NCBI GenBank assembly: GCA_026419655.1 | Contig: JANZZA010000502.1 | Span: 1 to 15,030, forward strand | Reading direction: 5' to 3' | DNA from: Armatimonadota bacterium | GTDB taxonomy: Bacteria; Armatimonadota; Zipacnadia; Zipacnadales; FEN-943 | DNA: 15,030 nt | Shown: positions 6,230 through 13,259 of the stretch, piece after piece | How the letters are laid out: every line of letters starts with the position of its first letter | Position numbering within the stretch: the first letter of the stretch is position 1 | The notes under the pieces: model-generated | The model's input: the letters and a program-made list of their open reading frames with translations, nothing else | What the model was told of the DNA's origin: nothing | The model's database searches: none | Made by a program: the position numbers and the translations under genes

Positions 6230-9200
6230 CTAGGGACTCGAGGCTTCAGAGGCAACTTCTTCTGCTGACAGAGGCCGTGCCCAGATTTTAACCTCGTCTA
6301 TGAGGCCATGGAAGGGGCCAGGCGTCTCACCCTTCGGCGGGTCGCCACCCCAGGCTTCCCAGCCGATGCGCAGGGCATGGTCGTTGGTGGCCAGCCTGGC
6401 GCCCGGCACCTCCCGGGCCGCATATTCCTTGCCGTCAAGGTAAAGTGTGACGCGCTTACCTTCTTCCACTACTGCGGCCACGTGCTGCCATTGACCTGGC
6501 GTCAGAGCAGGCGGGCCCGAGAAGTTGTACGATGTCCACTGGCCCTGAGCATCACAGGCCTCAAAGGTCAGGCTACCGTTCTGGACGCAAACCACAAAAG
6601 GAGTGCCGGCGTGGCCTGTCCGCTTCGCCACAATGCCCCAGCGCCCCTGGACTACCTCAGGGTATATCCAGGCTGCCACCGTAAAGTTTGTTAAGTTCAG
6701 GCCGTAGCAGGCATCGTCGGTGGAAACTTCAGCGTAGCCACTTCCATCGAGCTTCAGCGCCTGGCCGCGCTGTCCGGGGGCCAGGGTAGCACCGCCGCGC
6801 AGCAGGGCAGGAAGATTGAACCCGACGCTGGACGCCCCCGGGGAGGTGTTCGCAGCCCCAACTTCATCAAAGCTCCAGGCAGCAATGGGTTCTTTTTCGG
6901 ACGCAGCGGCCGCTATTTTCTGCCGGTATTCCTCCAGCCTGCGGGCAATATCATCCACCTCGCGCACGCACTCGACAAACTTGTTGTTGCGGTACACAAT
7001 CCCCACTCCGCCCTGCACCCGCAGCCCTGCGTCCGCCTTTTCGACGACATTCCCTTCCATCACCACGTTCTCGACGGCGGTCGGGTCGCCCTGGGCGAGA
7101 ACTTCCAGGGAAGCGTTATTGTGCAAGTGATTTCCGCGGAATACCGAATTGAGGTTGACAGAGGGAGCAAAGCCCATGGCGGCAACGTGGGAGGGGCCTA
7201 AGACTCCCGCGCCCCAACTGTTGCCTTCAAGCACTTCGTTACCGAACCACTGGCAGTCTATGACGGGCTGGATGCCCCAGTAGTCCAGCGCCCAACCGTG
7301 GAAGCCGCCGGAGCGCCAGCAGCGGTTTTGGGCGCAGACGTGCTCTACTGAGGTGCCAAAAAATTGGATGGCTATGCCAGCGTCGTAGGTCTCGTTGTCG
7401 TAAAACACGTAGCGGCGGTGGAGCTGGGTGATGGTGACGAGTGTGGTGTGGTCGAACAGGGAAGCCCACGCGTCTGTAGACGCCAGCTCCACGTTGGTTA
7501 TCCCCGGGCCTGTGAGGGGTTTGATCATCACGCGACGGCCCTCGTAGTCAACTACCTGGGCCACGAAGCCCCGCGCGCGTCCGCCAACCACAGCGAAAAG
7601 AGACCCCTTCCAGCGTCCTTCGAGGGCCGCGTCGCCAGCCAGCTCAACTTCCAGCAGGCCGTCGGCCCAGCGGGCGGCTGCCACCTGACCACGATACACG
7701 CCGCCGCCAGCGTCAGAAGTGAATGCTTCTCTGTCCCAGCCGTGCATTAGCTCATAGCGGTTGTGAGCCGTGTAAAAGTTGACTGTGTCCGTCTCCGGGC
7801 CATAAGCCGAATAGCTGCCGCCGGTGGACATGAGGTCGGCGCCGGTGATGGCATTGTCCACGATGACCACGTCGTTGCAGCCGTTAAAGTTGTACCAGCC
7901 CCAGCGACCATTGTAGAGGTGATTCCCCGCCACCAGCCCGCCCAAGACACGGTGGAAGTAGATGGACCGTCCGGAGCCGTAAACATCACAGTCAGCCACC
8001 ACCACATCCGGGCCGCTGAAGCGAAGTGTGTCACCCCCGCCGGTGGAGAGTTGCAGGGACTTCTCGAAGCGCTCGGCGACCTGCTTGGGTTCAAGATGCC
8101 CCCTGTACAGGTCGGCGCGGACACGGACGCGCCGGATAGCCACGTGCCCAGCCCTGGTTGGGTCGGCGCTCATATCGCCCGCGATGACGTGGCGATGGGT
8201 TGTGACGAATAGGGTAAAGTCCAGGAGAGCAAAATGATGGCTACCTTGGACCCAGGCCTGGGGCGGGGTATCCGTTTCCGGAATGCAGATGGCCGTGAGG
8301 TCAACACCAGCTCCCCTCAGCAACGTGTAGGGAGGGATTTGCAGGGGCGCCGAGATGAAAAACCGCCCGCGCGGCAGGGAAACCACGGCCACGCCCGGGG
8401 CCTTAGCGGCTTCGTTCAGGGCCGCCTGAATAGCCGCCGTGTCGTCGGCGCTATCGGCCCCATCGGCTCCAAAGCCAGCAGCGTCAATCACCGTCGGGCG
8501 AACCTCAGGATAAGGCCGCCGTGTGACCGCTCCCGCGTCAGCGGGCTGTTCACGCCGGTCCAGGTCGTAGACCTGACTGGGCAGCGTGGTGCGCGGCACA
8601 ATCCGCACGCTGTACTCGCTCATGCCCCATGAGGAGGCAGGCCCCTTCCCGTTATGGAGGGCGATAATTCCAGTCGTGCCGGGCTTGAGCGTGTCAGGCA
8701 GGCGTACTGCGACGTGCCATGGTGCGGCCTCCTGCACGGCCAGGTCCACGGGTTGGCCGGAGGGCCTGGGTATGAACAAGACTTTTGGCTTTCCGTCGCC
8801 CAGCGTCAGACAGCGGCCCGTAATTCGCAGCCATCCGCCGGGTGAGGCAAAAACCAGCGGCGGCGGCCCACCAGGCTTTCGCGGTTCTGACGGCCCGCCT
8901 GCATCGCCCAGAAGCCACCAGACTTCAGGGGCATTGAGGCGGACGGCAGCCACCGGCGTAAGCTTCTCACCGTCTTTCCGGTATATCGAAGCCACGTAAA
9001 CCCCCGGGCCGCCCAGGTCCGGTAGTTCAAAGAGGAGGGCGGAATCAGAAGCCTGGAGCATTTGGGCCATTTTTGTAGGCTTGCGCGCTGGAGCCGACGC
9101 CACTGGCGCAGGGAGACCCGGTTTGCCGTCGGCCAGCCGCTCCACGCCCACGACAAGCTCCTCCGCCCTTGGAAAAACGCCGGAAAGCAACGTCACTTCG

Positions 9201-9289
9201 CCTGGCGCGACCGGCGCCGAGGCCCAAAAAACTGCTGTTGGCCCGTTAGCCGCCGCCAGGCACAGAGAAATCATCGCCAGCATTGTCAT
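6230..9289 (-). CDS. Secreted pectate-lyase-fold (right-handed beta-helix) protein with C-terminal LamG domain
   Basis: The 1019-residue exported protein starts at ATG 9289, with AGGAGT eight bases upstream. A short signal peptide (about 1-15) comes first. Residues 20-250 are beta-rich, with Pro/Gly-rich linkers. The pectate-lyase-type beta-helix starts near 264 with VIDAAGFGADGADSADDTAAIQ, the entry motif of the Pectate_lyase_3 family, then SLPRGRFFISAPLQIPPYTLLRGAG (304-328), and runs to about 775 with repeated N-rich turns (VAGNHLYN, FRGNHLHNN, VVMEGNVVEKA). A block at about 528-612 reads as a beta-rich insertion in the helix. A helical linker (778-797) leads to a LamG/concanavalin-like lectin domain (800-1013: AWSFDEVG, VAAWIYPE, WQHVAAVVEEGKRVTLYLDG, GLIDEVKIWARPLSAEEV). 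This points to binding or cutting of a polysaccharide outside the cell, but the substrate and whether it is an active enzyme are unknown. It is monocistronic. Confidence 0.9.
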   Translation of the reverse strand: MTMLAMISLCLAAANGPTAVFWASAPVAPGEVTLLSGVFPRAEELVVGVERLADGKPGLPAPVASAPARKPTKMAQMLQASDSALLFELPDLGGPGVYVASIYRKDGEKLTPVAAVRLNAPEVWWLLGDAGGPSEPRKPGGPPPLVFASPGGWLRITGRCLTLGDGKPKVLFIPRPSGQPVDLAVQEAAPWHVAVRLPDTLKPGTTGIIALHNGKGPASSWGMSEYSVRIVPRTTLPSQVYDLDRREQPADAGAVTRRPYPEVRPTVIDAAGFGADGADSADDTAAIQAALNEAAKAPGVAVVSLPRGRFFISAPLQIPPYTLLRGAGVDLTAICIPETDTPPQAWVQGSHHFALLDFTLFVTTHRHVIAGDMSADPTRAGHVAIRRVRVRADLYRGHLEPKQVAERFEKSLQLSTGGGDTLRFSGPDVVVADCDVYGSGRSIYFHRVLGGLVAGNHLYNGRWGWYNFNGCNDVVIVDNAITGADLMSTGGSYSAYGPETDTVNFYTAHNRYELMHGWDREAFTSDAGGGVYRGQVAAARWADGLLEVELAGDAALEGRWKGSLFAVVGGRARGFVAQVVDYEGRRVMIKPLTGPGITNVELASTDAWASLFDHTTLVTITQLHRRYVFYDNETYDAGIAIQFFGTSVEHVCAQNRCWRSGGFHGWALDYWGIQPVIDCQWFGNEVLEGNSWGAGVLGPSHVAAMGFAPSVNLNSVFRGNHLHNNASLEVLAQGDPTAVENVVMEGNVVEKADAGLRVQGGVGIVYRNNKFVECVREVDDIARRLEEYRQKIAAAASEKEPIAAWSFDEVGAANTSPGASSVGFNLPALLRGGATLAPGQRGQALKLDGSGYAEVSTDDACYGLNLTNFTVAAWIYPEVVQGRWGIVAKRTGHAGTPFVVCVQNGSLTFEACDAQGQWTSYNFSGPPALTPGQWQHVAAVVEEGKRVTLYLDGKEYAAREVPGARLATNDHALRIGWEAWGGDPPKGETPGPFHGLIDEVKIWARPLSAEEVASEASSP

Positions 9290-9477
9290 GCGCCATCACT
9301 CCTCTGCGGCAGAAAGACATATGCTTCCTGCGAGCCCGGAGCAAGGTGCCGCGGGTCCGTTGGTGCAGCCTTTGTGGTCCCCAACAGAGCTTTCTTTCCC
9401 GGTGCAGGTACTCCTTGCGCGGTCTGAGAGTGTGGAGTCCAATGGTGGCCAGGCCGGGACTAGTCGGCTTTCTCAGG

Positions 9478-9598
9478 AGTCTGTTGCAAACGTCGCTTTC
9501 TCGGCCACCACACAAAGACCACAAGTAAAAGCTTGGGCACACGGTGTTGTACGCTTTCTTCACCCTGCATAAGCCAACACCAGCTTTCGCAACGGTCT
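9478..9598 (+). repeat. Type I inverted-repeat element, copy 1
   Basis: This is a 121-bp unit. Left end: AGTCTGTTGCAAAC at 9478-9491. Right end: TTTCGCAACGGTCT at 9585-9598, the imperfect inverse. The interior resembles copy 4 (13260-13379). By hand count the last 53 bases match at about 37 positions without gaps, including GTTGT, TAAGCC and ACACCAG. Confidence 0.78.
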
Positions 9599-9613
9599 CC
9601 TTAGGGGAGACCG
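9593..9613 (+). repeat. Hairpin at the junction of two repeat units
   Basis: CGGTCTCC (9593-9600) and GGAGACCG (9606-9613) are perfect inverted copies with a five-base loop (TTAGG). The right end of the first element and the left end of the next form one compact stem. Confidence 0.75.
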
Positions 9614-9713
9614 CTGCGAGCAAGGTTTCAGGCCGTCCCAGACGGGGACTGAAACAAAAGCCTGAGAGAGTTGAACAGTCCTGTAGTGCTCAGAAGTATG
9701 CGGTTTTCTAGAG
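9605..9713 (+). repeat. Degenerate type II-like element between type I copies
   Basis: This stretch begins GGGAGACCGCTGCGAG, like the left end at 3320, and near its right end has GCTCAGAAGTATGCGGTTTTC, which resembles the CACTCGTGAAGTAGTGGTTTTGC block of the copy at 13119. The right inverted repeat is eroded. The assignment rests on weak similarity and on its position, which mirrors the I-II-I order at 13001-13379. Confidence 0.4.
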
Positions 9714-9834
9714 AGACTGTTGCAGAAGTTACTACAGCGCCTCGGAGATGCGCTCCGAGGCAAAAGGTGGGACACAGAGCTTTGTACACTTTTGCGGCCC
9801 TGTAAAAGCCACCATCGGGTTTGGGGCCAGGCCA
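9714..9834 (+). repeat. Type I inverted-repeat element, copy 2 (eroded right end)
   Basis: AGACTGTTGCAGAA (9714-9727) is the standard left end. The interior keeps the order of type I motifs (GGCAAAAGGTGGG, TTTGTACACTTTT, TAAAAGCCACCATCGGGTTT), but the right terminal repeat (about 9820-9834) has lost its complementarity. A 9-bp perfect hairpin, GCCTCGGAG-ATGCG-CTCCGAGGC (9739-9761), is found only in this copy. Confidence 0.65.
9739..9761 (+). repeat. Copy-specific 9-bp hairpin within type I copy 2
   Basis: GCCTCGGAG and CTCCGAGGC pair perfectly around a five-base loop. The corresponding positions of the other type I copies do not show this stem. No T-run follows, so a terminator role is not supported. 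Confidence 0.6.
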
Positions 9835-9918
9835 CTAAGGTGATTCCCCGGGCATTACTTCTTTCTGCCCGAAACAAAATCCTGAGTAAACTGAATACCC
9901 CTGCGGTGTCCCCCATGA

Positions 9919-9947
9919 TTGACCGGTCGGGTAGAGATGCCTATAAT
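9919..9947 (+). promoter_or_regulatory. Sigma70-type promoter of the PD40 lipoprotein gene
   Basis: TTGACC (9919-9924) and a perfect TATAAT (9942-9947) are separated by exactly 17 bases, the optimal spacing. Transcription would begin near 9954, about 55 bases before the ATG at 10009. This is the clearest promoter in the window. Confidence 0.85.
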
Positions 9948-9957
9948 CCGCTGCGGC

Positions 9958-9978
9958 ATCGCCTCTTGCAGAGGCGAT
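9958..9978 (+). promoter_or_regulatory. Perfect hairpin at the 5' end of the lipoprotein transcript
   Basis: ATCGCCTC (9958-9965) and GAGGCGAT (9971-9978) are exact inverted copies around TTGCA. The dyad lies 10 bases after the -10 box, so it would sit at or just after the RNA start. It could be an operator for a dimeric repressor or an RNA 5' stem that protects the transcript. The ribosome site (9993-10000) is outside the stem. Confidence 0.6.
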
Positions 9979-9992
9979 TCCACCCAAACGAA

Positions 9993-10000
9993 GAGGGGGA
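9993..10000 (+). promoter_or_regulatory. Ribosome binding site of the lipoprotein gene
   Basis: GAGGGGGA ends 8 bases before the ATG at 10009. It selects that codon over the in-frame upstream TTG at 9919, which lies inside the -35 box and could not be transcribed. Confidence 0.8.
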
Positions 10001-10008
10001 CGGCACCG

Positions 10009-10968
10009 ATGAAGACAACCCCGCCTGCGGTGTTAGTAGGCATCGCTTTCTGTACCGTGTTGGCCCTCACCCTCGCCGGCTGCGGGGGAGACACAGAGGC
10101 CTACCTTTATCTGAACGTGCGAGAACGTCCTTCATGGGGACCAGACGGGCGGATAGCCGTATCTGCCGTGGGCGGCGACGGGAACCTGTACATCTGGACC
10201 GTCAGTGAGACGGGCGGTAGTACGAGACTGATGACCCCTGCCCCTACCAAGGTCGGCGACCCTGCGGGCGGCACGCATCCGGCCTACAACCGTGCGGGGG
10301 ACCTGCTTGCTTTCTGCGGCCGACGGGCTGCCACTCCTGTCATCTACACGATGCAAAGCACCACCGGCGAAGCCGGCGGGTTGACCGCAGTAACAGACCC
10401 CAACGCAGGCAACGGCCGCGACCAGCAGCCCTCTTGGGCTCCTGACGGCCAAACCATCGTCTACTCCAGCAACCGCACGGACGGCGACTATGACCTCTGG
10501 GTTGTGACGGTGGGCAATGCAGCATCAGCCCAGCGGTTGACCGGCGCACAGGACCCGAACTTCTATGAGCTGTGGCCCTGTTACGATCCCCAGGGCAGCG
10601 GACGGATTGTTTTTGAAAAACGCGATCCGGCCAACACTTCCTCCCATATCTATATCCGGAACACCGACGCCAGCCTCACCGGGCCCGTGGTTGGCCAGGC
10701 CGCGGACGGCTTCCACGACGGTGCGCCTGCCTGGTCTCCGGACGGCACCCAAATCGCCTTTCACTCCGACCGCGGCGGCAATTACGATATTTGGGTCGTC
10801 AATGTGGACGGTACCGGCCTCACCAGGCTCACCTCGGCCGATGAAAACGAAGGGTTCCCTGTATGGAAGCCCGACGGATCACGCATTGCCTTCGTCCGGG
10901 GCATGGAAGTCTGGACGATGGACCGCAACGGCGGCGACCAGAAGCGCATCACGCGGGTGTACCGGTAG
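10009..10968 (+). CDS. TolB/PD40-type beta-propeller lipoprotein
   Basis: This 319-residue protein has a lipoprotein signal: a positive start, a hydrophobic stretch, then a lipobox LAGC with Cys25 as the lipidation site, followed by GGD. Six PD40/WD40-like repeats follow, at about residues 41-63, 91-114, 141-165, 190-216, 240-264 and 284-304. Examples are PSWGPDG, PSWAPDGQTIVYSSNRTDGDYDLWVV and PAWSPDGTQIAFHSDRGGNYDIWVV. Six blades make a complete TolB-like propeller. True TolB has an extra N-terminal domain and sits with pal and tolA, neither of which is here, so I call it TolB-like only. It is probably surface or periplasmic and binds a protein or glycan. It has its own promoter at 9919-9947 and ends at a hairpin terminator, so it is monocistronic. 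Confidence 0.92.
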   Translation: MKTTPPAVLVGIAFCTVLALTLAGCGGDTEAYLYLNVRERPSWGPDGRIAVSAVGGDGNLYIWTVSETGGSTRLMTPAPTKVGDPAGGTHPAYNRAGDLLAFCGRRAATPVIYTMQSTTGEAGGLTAVTDPNAGNGRDQQPSWAPDGQTIVYSSNRTDGDYDLWVVTVGNAASAQRLTGAQDPNFYELWPCYDPQGSGRIVFEKRDPANTSSHIYIRNTDASLTGPVVGQAADGFHDGAPAWSPDGTQIAFHSDRGGNYDIWVVNVDGTGLTRLTSADENEGFPVWKPDGSRIAFVRGMEVWTMDRNGGDQKRITRVYR

Positions 10969-11009
10969 GCCATTTCGCGCCTTGGGCACGCGCAGGCGTG
11001 CGCAGTACA

Positions 11010-11048
11010 AGCGGCCAGGGGGCCAGATTTCCCTGGCCGCTAAACTTT
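11010..11048. terminator. Intrinsic terminator shared by convergent genes
   Basis: AGCGGCCAGGG (11010-11020) and CCCTGGCCGCT (11031-11041) form a perfect 11-bp GC-rich stem with a ten-base loop. On the (+) strand TAAACTTTT-like sequence follows (to about 11048), a reasonable terminator for the lipoprotein gene. The stop codon of the kinase on the (-) strand (11042-11040) is part of the stem base. The (-) side lacks a strong T-run, so termination of the kinase transcript is less sure. Confidence 0.8.
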
Positions 11049-12005
11049 TGCCAAGGCCGCTGCCTCATCCCAGGTGGGTAGCTGGTCGAGGGTCGGGGGC
11101 CTGCTGATTTTGAGAGCAGCAGCGGCAGCAGCTAGCCGGGCTGCCTGGTGGGCATCCAAGCCTTTGAGCAGAGCCGCTACCAGGCCAGCATGGAAGGCGT
11201 CTCCAGCGCCGATGTCGTATCTGACTTCCACCTGATAAGCTGGCACAAAGGTGACCTCGCCGCGGATGCAAACCCAGGCCCCAGAGGAGCCGGCCGTCAC
11301 GGCTACCACGCTCGGCCCCAAGGCGCTCACCTGGCGGGCCGCCGCTTCCTGGAAGTCCAGGCCCGTGATGATAGCTGCCTCTTCGGCATTCATGATGGCT
11401 ACATCGGCTGTGGATATAGCCTGGCGCTGGGTTGGAACCAGTTCTGTCTCCCGTCCGGCCCATCCGCTCGCACGGTAGTTCACAGCGTAAACCACCAGGC
11501 AGCCGGCCTCTCGCGCGAGGCGAGCGGCTTCGAAGGCCGCGGACCGCAGCGGCTCGGCCCTAACGGTGGCTTCCGAGAAGTCGAAGCATTGTGCACCCTC
11601 AAACCATTCTTTTCGCACTTCCGCGGGTGCCAAAGCCCCAAGGGGGTCGCAATAGCCCGGGAAGCGGTAGAAGTAAAAGGTCTTGGCGCCTCTGCGGTCC
11701 ATCCAGCAGAAAGAAACGGTCGAATATTGCCCAGGAGTGGCAGCGACATAGCGCACATCTATTCCCAGCCTGGCTAGCCTGGCGCAAAGCCATTCTCCCC
11801 ATTCATCCGCGCCCACCCGGCTGATAAGGCTGACGCTGATGCCCAGACGGCAGGCCGCTACCGCGAAGTTGGTCGCCGCGCCCGACGGCAGGGGAAGCAA
11901 CAGGTCAGCCTCACGCAGAGGTTCTCCCTCCTCCACGGGCGTCATCTCAACCATTACGCTGCCCATCGTCACAAGCTGGGGGGAGGGGGAATTCTGTTGT
12001 GCCAC
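11040..12005 (-). CDS. PfkB-family carbohydrate kinase
   Basis: This 321-residue cytosolic sugar or nucleoside kinase is of the ribokinase (PfkB) family. The start is GTG at 12005, with AGGAG (12019-12015) nine bases upstream. Family signatures: SGAATNFAVAACRLG (41-55) near the substrate site, NAEEAAIITG (206-215), VTAGSSGAWV (236-245) and the anion-hole motif DIGAGDAF (264-271) with catalytic Asp269. The usual D-x-N-x-R motif reads AVNYRASGW (174-182), so the Asp is replaced but Asn and Arg are kept. The phosphoacceptor cannot be told: fructose, ribose, 2-keto-3-deoxygluconate and nucleosides are all handled by close relatives. The methyltransferase gene ends 21 bases upstream, so the pair is likely one operon. 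The C-terminal residues overlap the terminator stem. Confidence 0.93.
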   Translation of the reverse strand: MAQQNSPSPQLVTMGSVMVEMTPVEEGEPLREADLLLPLPSGAATNFAVAACRLGISVSLISRVGADEWGEWLCARLARLGIDVRYVAATPGQYSTVSFCWMDRRGAKTFYFYRFPGYCDPLGALAPAEVRKEWFEGAQCFDFSEATVRAEPLRSAAFEAARLAREAGCLVVYAVNYRASGWAGRETELVPTQRQAISTADVAIMNAEEAAIITGLDFQEAAARQVSALGPSVVAVTAGSSGAWVCIRGEVTFVPAYQVEVRYDIGAGDAFHAGLVAALLKGLDAHQAARLAAAAAALKISRPPTLDQLPTWDEAAALAKV

Positions 12006-12014
12006 GCAGCCACG

Positions 12015-12019
12015 CTCCT
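12015..12019 (-). promoter_or_regulatory. Ribosome binding site of the PfkB kinase gene
   Basis: AGGAG on the (-) strand lies nine bases before GTG 12005, in the short gap after the methyltransferase stop. It supports GTG rather than the internal Met14 as start. Confidence 0.75.
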
Positions 12020-12026
12020 TTATTGG

Positions 12027-12809
12027 TCAATGCTTCCGGCCAACCAAGACCAACTGTGCGTGGTCGCCCGTGAAGGGCGTGCCCGCGAAATCGCCGTACA
12101 TGGCCTCTACGGATAAGCCTGCTGCCTCAAAAGCCTCCGCAAGCTCCTCAGGCCCGTACAGGCGGATTGATGCCGTGTAAATCACCTCGCCTGTGGAGGG
12201 CAGAGACCAGGTTGTGTGCAGGCGCCGGGTAGTTGTGTCGTACCGGCTTGAGCAGCTAACCACTCGGCCGTCCAGTAGCGTGTCCAGCTCCCGGTAGGGG
12301 GCCGTGAGAATTTCTGTTGTCCGGTTGCGCGTATCCAGCAAAAAGACTCCTTCGGGGCGCAAACAACGGGCGGCTTCCCTGAGTACGCGGTAATTGTCTT
12401 CGTCGTCCTTCATATACCCGAAGCTATTGAATAGCATCAAGAAGGCGTCGAAGGTCGCGTCGGCAAAGGGTAGTTGCTGCATCAGGCCTGCAACAAGAAA
12501 GCCGTCGGCTCCAGTGCGAGAGATAGTATCTGCTGCCAGTCTCAACATCATGGGAGAGGCGTCGAGGCCGACCGCCACGCATCCGTGCTCCGCCCATGTC
12601 GGCATGTGGCGGCCTGGCCCGCATGGTATGTCCGCCACAACCATACCCGGCCGCAGCCCTACTAGCTGCGCCACCTGCTTCGCCTCCCAGCGGGAGACTT
12701 CTGCATCCGGGAACCTGCCGAGCCACAGACAATCAGGGCTGGCGAAAAACCTTCGCCACCACGGCCCGCTGTTATCTCCACAGACTTCGTTTCTCGGGCA
12801 AGGCGACAT
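12027..12809 (-). CDS. Class I SAM-dependent methyltransferase
   Basis: This 260-residue soluble protein has a Rossmann-like methyltransferase fold. Motif I VADIPCGPGRH (58-68) binds S-adenosylmethionine, and the acidic residue after beta2 is D83 (GLDAS). Motif II/III lies in LPFADATFDAFLMLFNSFGYM (113-133), and RCLRPEGVFLLDTRNR (148-163) is the post-motif. The C-terminal half is beta-rich, ending YGDFAGTPFTGDHAQLVLVGRKH. The substrate is unknown. The general layout fits small-molecule methyltransferases of the Methyltransf_11/25 type. The start ATG 12809 has GAAGG close upstream on the (-) strand and AGGAGT slightly farther. It lies 21 bases before the PfkB gene, so both are probably expressed together. 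Upstream is a repeat-filled gap in which I saw no clear promoter. Confidence 0.92.
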   Translation of the reverse strand: MSPCPRNEVCGDNSGPWWRRFFASPDCLWLGRFPDAEVSRWEAKQVAQLVGLRPGMVVADIPCGPGRHMPTWAEHGCVAVGLDASPMMLRLAADTISRTGADGFLVAGLMQQLPFADATFDAFLMLFNSFGYMKDDEDNYRVLREAARCLRPEGVFLLDTRNRTTEILTAPYRELDTLLDGRVVSCSSRYDTTTRRLHTTWSLPSTGEVIYTASIRLYGPEELAEAFEAAGLSVEAMYGDFAGTPFTGDHAQLVLVGRKH

Positions 12810-13000
12810 GAAAAGCCTTCACTCCTCGGGTCTTCTTTCTGGTCTGGTTCTGATGCCGACCACTCCTGCTGCTGGAAAAGCTGTTGCTACGGCGAACAGA
12901 CCCCATGCACGGACAATGTTCGGTCTTTTCAAGGTTTTGTTTCGGGCGAGTCTCCGGTTGGCTGCAAAATCTCTTACCACACCGCGATCTTTTGCCAGGG

Positions 13001-13119
13001 GAACCGTTACAAGAGTCGCTTTTGGGCCACTAGGAGCAATCGCAGGTACAAGGTCGAGTGCACGGCGTTCTCTAGTCTCTTCGCTCGTAATAAGTCAACG
13101 CCAGCTTTTGCAACAGCCC
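13001..13119 (+). repeat. Type I inverted-repeat element, copy 3
   Basis: This is a 119-bp unit starting GAACCGTTACAAGAGTCGC, a mutated left end, and ending TTTTGCAACAGCCC (13106-13119). The interior shares ATCGCAGGTA, AAGTC and ACGCCAGC-type blocks with copy 4. It directly abuts the type II copy, whose first base is shared at 13119. Confidence 0.72.
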
Positions 13120-13247
13120 CAGGTGAGTGTCGGAAAACTTGTTTCGGCGTGGCTGCCATTCCGTGCAAGGTGCAGGTTTGCGCCCACAAGGCATATTCCT
13201 TGGGCGCGACACACTCGTGAAGTAGTGGTTTTGCCGCAGTCACCTGG
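13119..13247 (+). repeat. Type II inverted-repeat element, copy 2
   Basis: The 129-bp unit runs from CCAGGTGAGTGTCGGAAAAC (13119-13138) to GTTTTGCCGCAGTCACCTGG (13228-13247). The second is the inverse of the first at 16 of 20 positions. The interior matches the copy at 3320-3434. It sits exactly between two type I copies. Confidence 0.78.
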
Positions 13248-13259
13248 TAGAATCAACGT

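Larger units (their letters stand above)
9290..10008. other. Divergent intergenic region (719 bp) rich in repeats, with a promoter
   Basis: Both flanking genes point outward. From 9290 to 9477 I see only the ribosome site of the (-) gene and no clear promoter. From 9478 to about 9834 lie two type I elements with a degenerate type II-like stretch between them. From 9835 to 10008 lie the promoter, hairpin and ribosome site of the lipoprotein gene. Reading frames across the repeats are interrupted or lack ribosome sites, so I call no gene. Confidence 0.7.

Noticed and set aside
9560..9916. (-) frame of 118 codons over the repeat cluster
   Set aside because: It consists of repeat-derived peptide and has no start signal. 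Copy 2 of the repeat breaks the shared peptide.
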